A program made the position numbers and the translations under genes. The notes beneath the pieces were generated by a model, which was not told the DNA's origin, searched no databases, and was given only the letters and a program-made list of their open reading frames with translations. This document shows positions 31,069-39,717 of a stretch of DNA of 39,717 bases, piece after piece. Every line of letters starts with the position of its first letter. The first letter of the stretch is position 1. The stretch is from an uncultured Anaerococcus sp. (GTDB lineage Bacteria > Bacillota > Clostridia > Tissierellales > Peptoniphilaceae): positions 1-39,717 of the forward strand of contig NZ_CALGYW010000082.1 of the NCBI RefSeq assembly GCF_937934665.1, in the 5' to 3' direction.

Positions 31069-31566
31069 GTGAGCGAGATTAGACTTGAAGTTAAAATTGA
31101 CGGTGTAAAATATCCTCTTGTTAGCAAAGAACCAAAAGAGAATATAGAAAAAATAGCAGCTTATGTTGACGGCAAGATTAAAGATGTAAAATCTGATAAG
31201 CTCACCTTTGATAGGCAGCTAATTTTGGCAAGCCTTAATATAGCAGACGAATATTTTAAAGATAAGGAATCTTTTAGAAAGTGTTATGAGGAAAATAAAG
31301 AAGCCATAAAAGATTATCCTATTATCAAAGAAGAGCTTGAAAGTTTTAAAAATGAGTACGGGACCTATAAGACTGACCTAGAAAAAGCTAGGGAAGAGAT
31401 TAAGGACTTAAAAGTCCTCCTTCAGGAAAAGGACTCTGAGATAGTAACTCTTACCAAGGCAGAAAATGATGCTAATAAATTAAGGGAGAAAATCAAGGCC
31501 TTACAAAAACAAGCCATGGATTTGACTAAGGAAAATGAAATTTTGAAGGGAAAAATTGATGATTAA
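31069..31566 (+). CDS. zapA: ZapA-like cell division protein
   Basis: A 165-residue protein whose first 90 residues look like ZapA, which bundles FtsZ at the division site: KIDGVKYPLVSKEPKENIEKIAAYVDGKI followed by a helix with ILASLNIADEY. The remaining half is a long coiled coil (about 95-165) rich in Glu and Lys, longer than classical ZapA. The start is GTG with AGGAGA before it. The downstream U32 gene begins inside its last codons. pheT-zapA-U32-mutS2 is an order often seen in Firmicutes. Confidence 0.8.
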   Translation: MSEIRLEVKIDGVKYPLVSKEPKENIEKIAAYVDGKIKDVKSDKLTFDRQLILASLNIADEYFKDKESFRKCYEENKEAIKDYPIIKEELESFKNEYGTYKTDLEKAREEIKDLKVLLQEKDSEIVTLTKAENDANKLREKIKALQKQAMDLTKENEILKGKIDD

Positions 31567-33769
31567 AACTGAAATATTAGCACCCGTAGGAAATCTTGAT
31601 ATGCTATATGCAGGAATCGCAGCGGGGGCAGATGCTTTTTACCTGGCCCTAGACGATTTCGGCGCAAGAGCCTATGCGGAAAATTTTACCCTTAAAAATA
31701 TAGAAGAAATCATAGATTATATCCACTATTTTGATAAGAAAGTTTTCATAACTATGAATATCCTAATAAAGGATGAAGAAATAGATAAGGCTATAACCTA
31801 TATTGAAAGGCTCTATGAATATGGTGTAGATGGGATTTTAATCCAAGATATAGGTTTTTATTCCATAATTAAAGACCAAATGCCAGATCTTGATTTCCAT
31901 GCCTCCACTCAAATGGCTGTAAGAGACTACCATGGAGCCAAGGCGTTAATGGATCTTGGTTTTAAAAGAATTGTCATAGCTCGTGAAACGCCAATAGAAG
32001 AAATAAGAAAAATAGCCAAACTTCCTTGTGAAAAGGAAGTTTTTGTCCATGGCTCACTTTGTGTATCCTACTCGGGAGAATGTTTGATGAGCTCCTATTT
32101 TGGAGAAAGATCTGCCAATAGGGGCAGGTGTGCTGGTCCTTGTAGGCAAAAATACCAACTTATAAACAAGGGTAAAACCTACGGCAATGATTTTTACCTA
32201 AATATGAAAGACCTAAATGTAATCGATAGGCTAGAAGATTTGACAGAGCTTGGTATAGATTGTCTAAAAATCGAAGGCAGGATGAAAAGTCCAGAGTATG
32301 TCTATAATAGCGTAGTAGCTTATAAGAAAAAAGTAAGCGGAGAAGATTATAACGCCAATAAATTAAGAGATATATCAAATAGGGGCTATACAAGAGGCTT
32401 TATCTTTGATCAAAGAATAGATTATATCCTAAAAGAAGAAGACCTTAAACACAGATCGGTTGGAAAAGTTGAGTTAATAAATAATAAAAAAGCCTTCAAA
32501 GCCAAGACGGACCTTTACAAGGGAGATAACCTTGAAGTTACAACAGATAGAGATAAGAAACTACCTCTTACCCTAACAAAGGATTACAAAAGAGACGAGA
32601 TTATTTTCCTTGATAAGTATAGGGATGCCAAGATAAATTCTCATGTTCTAATGCTAAATGCAGAAAATATCAAAGACGACCTAGAAGAAGGACTTAATTC
32701 ATACAGAAATCTACCAGTTAGCCTATCTTTTGAAGGAAGATTAGGAAAGAGGTCTAAACTTAAAATCTCTATGGGAGATGCTAAAGCTTTAGTCGTAGAT
32801 GATTCTACAATAGAGGCGGCTCAAAATATTTCTTTAGATCAAGAAGATATAAGAGAAAATCTTGCTAGGTTTAACGATGAAATATTTACCCCAACTGGTA
32901 TTGAAATAAAAATTGATGAGGGAATTTTCTTAAGAAAAAAGACCATTAACAAACTAAGACGAAATGCTATAAAACTTTTAAAAGAAAAGTTAGCTAGTAA
33001 ATATAAGAGAAAACCAATCAAGATTAAAAAGCCAGAGCTAAAAAAATCTGGACCACAACTAGCAGAGAAAAATATTGAGCTAATGACCGATAAGGTTGAT
33101 CCAAAGCTTCTTAGAGGTTTTGATAAGGTTTATATAAAAAAATATGATCCTAAATATAAGGATTTAAATTTATACCTTAATCTTGATAGCCACATGGATT
33201 ATGAAATTGATGAATTGATTTCCTACTTAAAGATAAACTCAATTGAAGGTGTGATTTTTAATAACTATAGAGACCTAGATTTTTTGGATGATTTTAAGAA
33301 AAATGATATAAAAATTAGGATTGGAAGGTATCTAAACGTGATAAATTCTTATTCCTTTGATTTTTATTCGTCTTTTGCAGAAAAAATTGAATCGTCAGTA
33401 GAAAACACCCTAGAGAATATAAATAAAAATGCTAGTAGGTACGAAGTTGAAGCGCTAAGCTTTGGAAGAATCGAACTTATGAATATGGCCCATTGTCCCT
33501 TCTCAACTATAAAAAAATGTGGTCTTAGGGGATGTGAGACTTGTAAGTTTAATGAGGGAGAACTTGTATCTATAAGTGGAGATAGGATGAAGCTTGTAAG
33601 AAGAGATTCTCTTACAAAAATTTATCCCTATGCTCCTGCAGGTTTTGAGGAAAATTTATTTGCAGAAGGTGTTTCCACCTTGGTATCAGTTTTCACTGAC
33701 GAAGATTTAAGGGTTTATGAAGATAAAGCCTACAAGGATAAGTTAAATTATAAAAGAGGAGTGATTTAA
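31559..33769 (+). CDS. Peptidase U32 family protein (RlhA-like)
   Basis: A 736-residue U32 protein. Members of this size act in RNA hydroxylation (E. coli RlhA on 23S rRNA), not as proven proteases; the exact role here is inference. The N-terminal TIM-barrel-like part has EILAPVGNLDMLYAGIAAGADAFYL and the U32 signature HGSLCVSYSGECLMSSY with RSANRGRCAGPCRQ; these cysteines, with two further C-terminal cysteine pairs (CPFSTIKKCGLRGCETC), may bind an Fe-S cluster. The middle and end correspond to the extra U32 C-terminal region (DUF3656). I use ATG 31559, with AAGGG 8 bases upstream, not the TTG three bases earlier. It overlaps zapA by 8 bases. Confidence 0.86.
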   Translation: MIKTEILAPVGNLDMLYAGIAAGADAFYLALDDFGARAYAENFTLKNIEEIIDYIHYFDKKVFITMNILIKDEEIDKAITYIERLYEYGVDGILIQDIGFYSIIKDQMPDLDFHASTQMAVRDYHGAKALMDLGFKRIVIARETPIEEIRKIAKLPCEKEVFVHGSLCVSYSGECLMSSYFGERSANRGRCAGPCRQKYQLINKGKTYGNDFYLNMKDLNVIDRLEDLTELGIDCLKIEGRMKSPEYVYNSVVAYKKKVSGEDYNANKLRDISNRGYTRGFIFDQRIDYILKEEDLKHRSVGKVELINNKKAFKAKTDLYKGDNLEVTTDRDKKLPLTLTKDYKRDEIIFLDKYRDAKINSHVLMLNAENIKDDLEEGLNSYRNLPVSLSFEGRLGKRSKLKISMGDAKALVVDDSTIEAAQNISLDQEDIRENLARFNDEIFTPTGIEIKIDEGIFLRKKTINKLRRNAIKLLKEKLASKYKRKPIKIKKPELKKSGPQLAEKNIELMTDKVDPKLLRGFDKVYIKKYDPKYKDLNLYLNLDSHMDYEIDELISYLKINSIEGVIFNNYRDLDFLDDFKKNDIKIRIGRYLNVINSYSFDFYSSFAEKIESSVENTLENINKNASRYEVEALSFGRIELMNMAHCPFSTIKKCGLRGCETCKFNEGELVSISGDRMKLVRRDSLTKIYPYAPAGFEENLFAEGVSTLVSVFTDEDLRVYEDKAYKDKLNYKRGVI

Positions 33770-36114
33770 TGCAGGCAAAAAGCCTAGAAGTTTTAGAATA
33801 CCAAAAAATACTAGAAAAGCTTTCAAAAATGGCACGTTCAGGCCTGGTCAAAGAACAAATCTTAAACTTAGAGCCATCTACAGATATAGTCTACCTTGAA
33901 GATGAACTTGAAAAAACCGGGGCCATGGCCAAAGTTATAACAAGAAATGGCAATATAGATATCTTTGGCCTTTATGATTTTACAAGCATGGTTGGCTACA
34001 TTAGGAGAAATGGAATTCTAGAGCCAGCCGAGCTTTTAAAAGTCCTAAGCCTACTTAGGGTAGCTGAATACTTAAAAGACTATGGATCAAATATAGAAGA
34101 CTCTTATATACTAGACTTATTTGATAGGATATCTACCAATGAGTTTTTAAAAGAAGAAATTGATAGGTCAATATTAAACGAGGAAGAAATTGCAGACAAT
34201 GCCTCAAGAGAGCTTTTATCTATTAGAAGAAGTCTAAGACGCAAGGAAGAAGAGATTAAAAACAAACTTAATTCCTATGTAACAAGCCCCAAATATGAAA
34301 GTGCCCTCCAAGATAAGGTGGTTTCTGTAAGGGATGGTAGGTATGTAGTACCTATAAAGACTAATAAGCGTTCGGTAATTAACGGCATTGTCCATGATAA
34401 GTCAGCATCAGGAAATACCCTCTTTATAGAACCATCTGCCATAGTTGAGTTAAATAACCAATACAAGGACTTAGAGCTTAAGGAAGAGGCTGAAATAAGA
34501 AGGATTTTAGATAGACTATCTAGATTTGCCCAGAAGTTTGACGTTGAGATTTTAGAAAACCAAAAATTAATAGCAAGGATAGACTTTTTACAAGCTAAGG
34601 CCAAGTTTGGCCTAGAAAATGACTATTCTTTGCCAAAGTTAAATAAGCAAAAAATTGTAAATGTAAAAGGAGCCATCCATCCACTTCTACCAGGCAAGGT
34701 TGTGCCAATAGATGTGGCCATAGGTGGGGACTACACAACGCTTATAATTACAGGACCTAACACAGGTGGCAAGACTGTATCACTAAAAACAGTAGGGTTA
34801 ATTACCCTAATGGCTCAGACAGCCCTATTTATACCTGCAGAAGAAGGGTCAACCGTAAATGTTTTTGACGATGTATTTTTAGACATAGGCGATAAGCAAT
34901 CTATTGAAATGAGTCTTTCTACTTTTTCTGCATCTCTAACAAATATTGTAGATATTCTAAATAAGGTAACAGAAAATTCCTTGGTCCTACTTGATGAAAT
35001 TGGTTCGGGTACAGATCCAATCGAAGGAGCTGCCCTTGCTATTTCAATTCTTTCAGGGCTAACAGAAAAAGAAGTCATGACCTTTGCTACAACCCACTAC
35101 AGTGAGTTAAAATATTATGCAATGGAAAATGACAAGGTGATGAATGCCTCTGTTGAGTTTGATGCCAACACCCTATCTCCAACTTACAAGCTAGAGATAG
35201 GCACACCTGGTAAGTCAAATGCCTTTGAAATTTCAAAAAGACTTGGACTTTCAGATGACATACTAAATAAGGCTAAGGAGTTAATAGGCGAAGATACTAA
35301 AAACATAAATAAAATCCTTGATCAAATAGAAGATGATAAGAGCGAGATGGAAGCTAAAAATAGGCAGATAGAAGCCTATAGGAGAGAAATCCAGTCAATC
35401 AAAGATAAACTTAGGAACAAGTCAAAGGAGATAGACGAGGCCAAGGAAGAAATAATTAGAAAGGCTGAAGAAAAGGCCAATAAAATCCTAGCAAAGGCAA
35501 ATAAGGAAAGCCAGGCCATGCTCAAAGAAGCTAAAAAGTCTAAGAATGCCAATACTCGCGACATAGATAGGTCCCTAAATAAGATTAGAAATACCTATAA
35601 GGATTCCTATATAGAAAGAGAAGAAGATGGCCTAAGGCAAAGAAGGTCAAAGGATATCCCAGAAGAATTAAAAATTGGAGATATGGTTATAATTGCAGGC
35701 CTAAATGAGAAGGCAGAAGTAATAGAAGCACCAGATAACAAGGGTAATATCAAACTTCAAATGGGTATCCTAAAGATGGACTCCAATATCAAGAACGTAA
35801 AAAAGATTGAGGGAGAAAACCAAACTGAGAAAAACATAAAGAAAGTGTATAGTGTAAAAAAGGCTATGAATATTTCTGCAAGCTTAGACTTAAGAGGGCA
35901 AAGATATGACGAAGCCATGAGAAACCTAGATAAATACCTAGATGATGCCATGCTTGCAGGACTTGATCAAGCAAAAATTATTCATGGCAAGGGAACAGGT
36001 GCACTAATCAAGGGTGTAAGTGAAAACCTAAAAACTGATAAGAGGATAGCTTCTTATAGGTTTGGTGATGATAAAGAAGGCGGTTACGGCGTTACTATTG
36101 TCAAATTTGCCTAA
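33769..36114 (+). CDS. mutS2: MutS2 (ATPase with Smr endonuclease domain)
   Basis: A 781-residue MutS2, which lacks the mismatch-recognition domain of MutS and acts in ribosome collision rescue (RqcU) or recombination control. A helical core (1-300) precedes the ATPase with Walker A GPNTGGKT (329-336) and Walker B LVLLDEIGSGTDP (Asp409/Glu410). A long charged coiled coil (about 515-620) and a KOW-like segment (near 640-690) lead to the C-terminal Smr domain with LDLRGQR (706-712) and HGKGTGALIKGV. All key residues are intact. Its start overlaps the U32 stop by one base. Confidence 0.95.
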   Translation: MQAKSLEVLEYQKILEKLSKMARSGLVKEQILNLEPSTDIVYLEDELEKTGAMAKVITRNGNIDIFGLYDFTSMVGYIRRNGILEPAELLKVLSLLRVAEYLKDYGSNIEDSYILDLFDRISTNEFLKEEIDRSILNEEEIADNASRELLSIRRSLRRKEEEIKNKLNSYVTSPKYESALQDKVVSVRDGRYVVPIKTNKRSVINGIVHDKSASGNTLFIEPSAIVELNNQYKDLELKEEAEIRRILDRLSRFAQKFDVEILENQKLIARIDFLQAKAKFGLENDYSLPKLNKQKIVNVKGAIHPLLPGKVVPIDVAIGGDYTTLIITGPNTGGKTVSLKTVGLITLMAQTALFIPAEEGSTVNVFDDVFLDIGDKQSIEMSLSTFSASLTNIVDILNKVTENSLVLLDEIGSGTDPIEGAALAISILSGLTEKEVMTFATTHYSELKYYAMENDKVMNASVEFDANTLSPTYKLEIGTPGKSNAFEISKRLGLSDDILNKAKELIGEDTKNINKILDQIEDDKSEMEAKNRQIEAYRREIQSIKDKLRNKSKEIDEAKEEIIRKAEEKANKILAKANKESQAMLKEAKKSKNANTRDIDRSLNKIRNTYKDSYIEREEDGLRQRRSKDIPEELKIGDMVIIAGLNEKAEVIEAPDNKGNIKLQMGILKMDSNIKNVKKIEGENQTEKNIKKVYSVKKAMNISASLDLRGQRYDEAMRNLDKYLDDAMLAGLDQAKIIHGKGTGALIKGVSENLKTDKRIASYRFGDDKEGGYGVTIVKFA

Positions 36115-36123
36115 GGAGGAAAT

Positions 36124-37821
36124 ATGAAAGATTATAAAGAAATTATTGCGAAAAAAATAGAAGATCAAGATATAGGCTTAGATAGGAATGAAATCTACGA
36201 CCTAATTGAAATTCCACCTCAAGAAAACATGGGAGATTTTTCTTTTCCATGCTTTCAACTTGCAAAAACCCTAAGAAAAAATCCAGCCCTAATAGCTACA
36301 GAACTCGCTGGTAATATAGAGCTTGAAGGTTTTGCTGAAGTTAAAAATGTGGGACCCTATATAAACTTCTTCTTAGATAGGAAAAAATTTGAAAATGAAG
36401 TTATTAATACAATCATAGAGAAAAAAGAAAACTTCGGCAGATCTGACATGGGCAAAGACAAGACTGTAGTCTTAGATTTTTCTTCAGTAAACATTGCCAA
36501 GCCATTTCACATCGGCCACATCAGGTCAACTGTCATAGGTGACGCTCTTAGAAATATCCACGAGTTTTTAGGCTACAATACCGTTGCTTCAAACTATATT
36601 GGTGACTATGGTACACAATTTGGAACAATGATTGCAGCCTATAAGCTCTGGGGAGATGATGATAAATTAAAGCAAAACCCAATCCAAGAACTTCTAAACC
36701 TCTATGTAAGGTATAACTCAGAGGCTAGCGAAAACGAAGAAATGATGGACGTTGCAAGAGAAGAATTTAAAAAGCTTGAAGAAGGTGAAGAAGAAGCTAC
36801 TAGACTTTGGTCTTGGTTTAAGGAAATTTCTTTTAAGGAATTTGACAGGGTATACAAACTTCTTGATATTGAATTTGATAACTACAAAGGAGAATCCTAT
36901 AGTTCTAAATATATACCAGAAATTATTGATGAGCTTAAGGAGAAAAATCTTCTTGTAGAAAGCGATGGGGCACAAATTATAGACCTTTCAGCCTATGACA
37001 TGCCACCATCAATTATTATAAAATCAAATGGTTCATCAGCCTATATTACCCGTGATATAGCAACAGCAATAGTAAGAAAAAAAGAATACGACTTTGACGA
37101 AAACCTCTATGTAGTAGCAACCCAACAAAACCTTCACTTTAAGCAACTATGGAAAATCCTAGAACTCATGGGCTACGACCTCTATAAGGGTTGCAAACAC
37201 ATACCATTCGGTATGGTAAGTCTTAAAGACCAAACCCTATCCACAAGGAAAGGCCAAGTAGTATTTCTAGAAGATGTACTAAATAAAGCCATCGATAAAA
37301 CACGTGAAATCATGGAAGGCCGTGACGATACTGTTGAAAATATCGATGAAGTTTCAAAAATTGTAGGAATTGGAGCTGTTAAATTCCAAGAGCTATACAA
37401 CAACAGGATAAAAGATTATGTATTTGATTGGGATGAGGTCCTAAACTTTGACGGTGAAACAGGACCATATATCCAATACACCTATGCAAGGGCCAAATCA
37501 GTCTTAAGGAAAGCTGGGGCTTATGAAATCAAATCAATAGATATAGAAAAAATCACAAGCGATGAAGAATTTAGTCTGATTAAAAAACTAGCTGGTTTTG
37601 AAGATGTAGTAGTAAAAGCAAAAGAAAAATACGAACCATCACTAATAACTAGACACCTAACAGACATAGCCAAGAGCTTTAATAAGTTTTATAACTCTTC
37701 AAAAATAATGGTAGAAGATGAAAAGCTAAAAGAAGAAAGACTTGCCCTAGCCTACGCTACATCTGTGGTAATAAAAACTGCCCTAGGTCTACTTGGAATA
37801 AAAACAGTGGAGAAGATGTAA
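36124..37821 (+). CDS. argS: Arginyl-tRNA synthetase
   Basis: A 565-residue class I synthetase. It has the N-terminal additional domain (1-110), the HIGH signature in AKPFHIGHIRSTVIGDAL (129-132), a catalytic core with YIGDYGTQFG, the KMSKS equivalent in TLSTRKGQVVFLEDVL, which lacks the usual lysine order as in most ArgRS, and a C-terminal DALR anticodon domain with GPYIQYTYARAKSVLRKA. AAGGAGG supports the start 9 bases after mutS2. The next gene follows its stop without spacing. Confidence 0.95.
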   Translation: MKDYKEIIAKKIEDQDIGLDRNEIYDLIEIPPQENMGDFSFPCFQLAKTLRKNPALIATELAGNIELEGFAEVKNVGPYINFFLDRKKFENEVINTIIEKKENFGRSDMGKDKTVVLDFSSVNIAKPFHIGHIRSTVIGDALRNIHEFLGYNTVASNYIGDYGTQFGTMIAAYKLWGDDDKLKQNPIQELLNLYVRYNSEASENEEMMDVAREEFKKLEEGEEEATRLWSWFKEISFKEFDRVYKLLDIEFDNYKGESYSSKYIPEIIDELKEKNLLVESDGAQIIDLSAYDMPPSIIIKSNGSSAYITRDIATAIVRKKEYDFDENLYVVATQQNLHFKQLWKILELMGYDLYKGCKHIPFGMVSLKDQTLSTRKGQVVFLEDVLNKAIDKTREIMEGRDDTVENIDEVSKIVGIGAVKFQELYNNRIKDYVFDWDEVLNFDGETGPYIQYTYARAKSVLRKAGAYEIKSIDIEKITSDEEFSLIKKLAGFEDVVVKAKEKYEPSLITRHLTDIAKSFNKFYNSSKIMVEDEKLKEERLALAYATSVVIKTALGLLGIKTVEKM

Positions 37822-38523
37822 ATGAGCAAAATTAAAGACTTTTTACTTGTATCTAAAATAGCTTTTAAGGAAACTATAAAAAAGATTGACAAATCCTATA
37901 TAGTCTTTATCTTCGTCTTAATAAATACAATCTTTAGAAATAATGAATTTAGCTTTGGTGTAGTAGGTGGAACTATAGGCGGCATTGTAAACTACTTTAT
38001 AGGAGTAATCATATCTTGCTTTGTAGTTCAAAGCCTCTTATCAGTTGTAAAATATGGCAATACAGGCAAGTCATCTCTAGAAAACTCAGTAGGAAACTTT
38101 TTTGGACCTATGATAGAAACCATGTTTTGGGTCTACCTTTTAGAGATGTTTTCAAACCTACTTTTATTAAATTTTCCACAGAAGGCTAGGATAATAGTCG
38201 TAATAATTATCCAAATCCTCCTATCATCAATCTATGAACAAATATATTTAAATGGTAGAAGTGGAATAAACGCAATAACTGAATCAGCAAATTTCGTAAA
38301 AAACAATCCACTTCATTATGGTCTGTATAGCTTGTTATTTATAGGTGTAGAATTTTATCTAAGTGTAAAATTTGCCATAGGACAGCCTATGGGGGTTGAT
38401 AAAATTCTAGCTTGTTTAATAATTGGCCTTATCCATACTGGCTTCATGCTATTTAGAGGAATCTTGTTTAAACATTTAAATGAACATTCCTATAGACAAA
38501 GAAAGTTTATGGGGTGGTGCTAA
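37822..38523 (+). CDS. Hypothetical membrane protein, 233 aa
   Basis: I do not recognise this protein. It has five to six hydrophobic helices, about 26-40, 47-75, 95-118, 123-143, 165-185 and 192-212, with lysine-rich N-terminus (KIKDFLLVSKIAFKETIKKIDK) and an arginine/histidine-rich C-terminus, which suggests both ends inside the cell. There are no enzyme motifs. It begins on the base after the argS stop with GGAGAAG upstream, and the next gene starts on the last base of its own stop (TAATG), so it is translationally linked to the TPR protein; the pair may work together at the membrane. Confidence 0.7.
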   Translation: MSKIKDFLLVSKIAFKETIKKIDKSYIVFIFVLINTIFRNNEFSFGVVGGTIGGIVNYFIGVIISCFVVQSLLSVVKYGNTGKSSLENSVGNFFGPMIETMFWVYLLEMFSNLLLLNFPQKARIIVVIIIQILLSSIYEQIYLNGRSGINAITESANFVKNNPLHYGLYSLLFIGVEFYLSVKFAIGQPMGVDKILACLIIGLIHTGFMLFRGILFKHLNEHSYRQRKFMGWC

Positions 38524-39623
38524 TGGCAATACTTGACGGATACTTTATAAAATACACTGATAGACTCGCCTATATTGAACTTAAAGAAGACAGTACAAAT
38601 CACGACCTTAAGGATATATCCCTTCCTATATACATGGAAGATATGAAAGAGGGGATAGAGACAGGTGATTTTGCAAGTGAGATAAATCTTGAGATAATTT
38701 TAGAAGCCATGCTTTTAAATATTGCCATAGATCCAGACTTCATATATAGGGAAGCCTATGAAAAGATATTAAACAAATACCTAAAATCTTTAGGCGACTA
38801 TACTGCAAATAAGGCAATAAACTATGAAGAAAATGATAAAACAAAGGCGCTTTTACTAGCAAGGTCAGGCTATATACTAGACCCATCAAATAAATACAAT
38901 GCTTACTTGTATGCGAGATTTTTATGGCCTTTAGCCTACGAAGATGATGGAGAGTATCAAAGTTTACTTGTAAAAGAAGCCTTAAGAATACTCCAAGAGC
39001 AACTAAATCAAGATGAAGACTTCAAACTCTCCTACTATGAGCTAGGAAATATCTATGCAAATCTTGGGGAATATATAAAAGCAAGGTCATATTATAACAA
39101 TGCCCTTAGATTAACTGATGATGAAATGGCAAAAAATGATATAAGAAATAAACTGCTAACTATAGATGACAATGCTGAAATAGAACAGGCCCTCTACTAT
39201 ATAGGCAAAAGTAATTATAATGAAGCAGTAAGGACACTAACTAAATTATTATCAAAAACAAAAAGAGCAGATGCCTACTACTATCTTGGAGTGGCCTATC
39301 AAAACCTAGGTCAATACGAAAATTCAATCCTAGCTTTTGAAAACTCTTTAGATTTAAATGCAGACTTTAGAGAACTTTATAATGATTACTCCATAAGCCT
39401 GTACTTAAACAAAGAAGAGATAGAAGCTTTAAGCATAATAAACGAAGGACTTAAAAAATATCCTCAAGATCCAAGAATGACCTATAACAAAATCCAGATA
39501 AATTTAGTATTAGGAAATAAGGAAAAAGCAAAGAGCGATATAGAAGAGCTTTTAACCTATGATGACCTAACAGAAGAGATAAAAGAAAACCTTCAAATAA
39601 TAAAAAACCACTATAAACTGTAG
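38523..39623 (+). CDS. Tetratricopeptide repeat protein
   Basis: A 366-residue soluble protein. The C-terminal two thirds hold TPR units, for example FKLSYYELGNIYANLGEYIKARSYYNNALRLT, ADAYYYLGVAYQNLGQYENSILAFENSLDLN and FRELYNDYSISLYLNKEEIEALSIINEGLKKYP. TPRs mediate protein binding; no catalytic domain is seen. I use ATG 38523, which overlaps the previous stop by one base and has GGGGTGG before it, not the GTG codons at 38514-38519. It is the last gene of the long cluster and is followed by a terminator. Confidence 0.82.
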   Translation: MAILDGYFIKYTDRLAYIELKEDSTNHDLKDISLPIYMEDMKEGIETGDFASEINLEIILEAMLLNIAIDPDFIYREAYEKILNKYLKSLGDYTANKAINYEENDKTKALLLARSGYILDPSNKYNAYLYARFLWPLAYEDDGEYQSLLVKEALRILQEQLNQDEDFKLSYYELGNIYANLGEYIKARSYYNNALRLTDDEMAKNDIRNKLLTIDDNAEIEQALYYIGKSNYNEAVRTLTKLLSKTKRADAYYYLGVAYQNLGQYENSILAFENSLDLNADFRELYNDYSISLYLNKEEIEALSIINEGLKKYPQDPRMTYNKIQINLVLGNKEKAKSDIEELLTYDDLTEEIKENLQIIKNHYKL

Positions 39624-39649
39624 AAAAAGCCTGTTTTAGGGCTTTTTTT
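39624..39649 (+). terminator. Terminator of the pheS-to-TPR cluster
   Basis: AAAAAGCC (39624-39631) pairs with GGCTTTTT (39640-39647), 8-base loop, T-run to 39649. It begins directly after the TPR stop codon and is the first clear terminator since the T-box 12 kb upstream. Confidence 0.85.
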
Positions 39650-39669
39650 AAAATTTTTACAAAAATTAT

Positions 39670-39698
39670 TTGACAAAGATAAAAAAGGGTGTTATAGT
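39670..39698 (+). promoter_or_regulatory. Strong promoter at the right edge
   Basis: TTGACA (39670-39675) and TATAGT (39693-39698) with a 17-base spacer. The transcribed sequence starts near 39705 and leaves the window, so the gene it drives is unknown. Confidence 0.75.
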
Positions 39699-39717
39699 AT
39701 TAACTGTCGGCAAGAGA

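Noticed and set aside
38514..38522. GTG starts three codons before the TPR gene ATG
   Set aside because: They overlap the ribosome binding site GGGGTGG; ATG 38523 in the TAATG overlap is better.
1..39717. Mobile elements, phage genes, CRISPR arrays or toxin-antitoxin loci
   Set aside because: No transposase, integrase, direct-repeat array or toxin-like gene pair was found; gene content is housekeeping and metabolic throughout.

Overview
The window is ordinary low-G+C chromosome of an anaerobic Firmicute. The AT-rich spacers, sigma-A-type promoters with AGGAGG ribosome binding sites, a T-box, an L-box and a butyryl-CoA:acetate CoA-transferase fermentation point to Clostridia/Tissierellia, and an Anaerococcus or Peptoniphilus-like coccus would fit; that genus-level placement is inference. 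I see no insertion sequence, prophage, CRISPR array or other mobile DNA.

Layout. 1-2304: 3' part of a MATE transporter gene, convergent with a two-gene FetAB-type ABC transporter on the minus strand. 2310-4955: tRNA-Gly and tRNA-Cys behind two tandem promoters, a pentein-like protein of unknown function, hisS and an unannotated 58-residue membrane protein. 4981-14385: an energy-metabolism island with a minus-strand FAD-linked lactate/glycolate-type dehydrogenase divergent from bcd-etfB-etfA, then crt-hbd-thl, then a CoA-transferase. Together these turn acetyl-CoA into butyrate. Rex-like operators sit at both butyrate operon promoters and a cre-like site at the dehydrogenase promoter. 14417-15271: a PPK2 polyphosphate kinase with no normal start codon. 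15447-22016: lysine biosynthesis, with aspartokinase divergent from lysA-asd-dapA-dapB-ddh, which lies behind a lysine riboswitch and uses the one-step diaminopimelate dehydrogenase route.

22009-25399: a YbaK deacylase with a hypothetical partner, a metallo-beta-lactamase-fold protein that has lost its metal ligands, a DUF1836 regulator and a DegV protein. 25437-27416: infC-rpmI-rplT-trmH with an attenuator leader and an AUA start codon for infC. 27417-39649: a tRNA-Phe-type T-box followed by a tightly packed cluster pheS-pheT-zapA-U32-mutS2-argS-membrane protein-TPR protein ending at a strong terminator. A perfect promoter at the right edge drives something outside the window.

No gene cluster here stands out as a wholly new system. 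The best leads are the degenerate metallo-beta-lactamase, the dyad over the tRNA promoter, the tRNA-protein read-through arrangement, the PPK2 start anomaly, the 58-residue membrane protein and the regulatory sites of the butyrate/lactate island.
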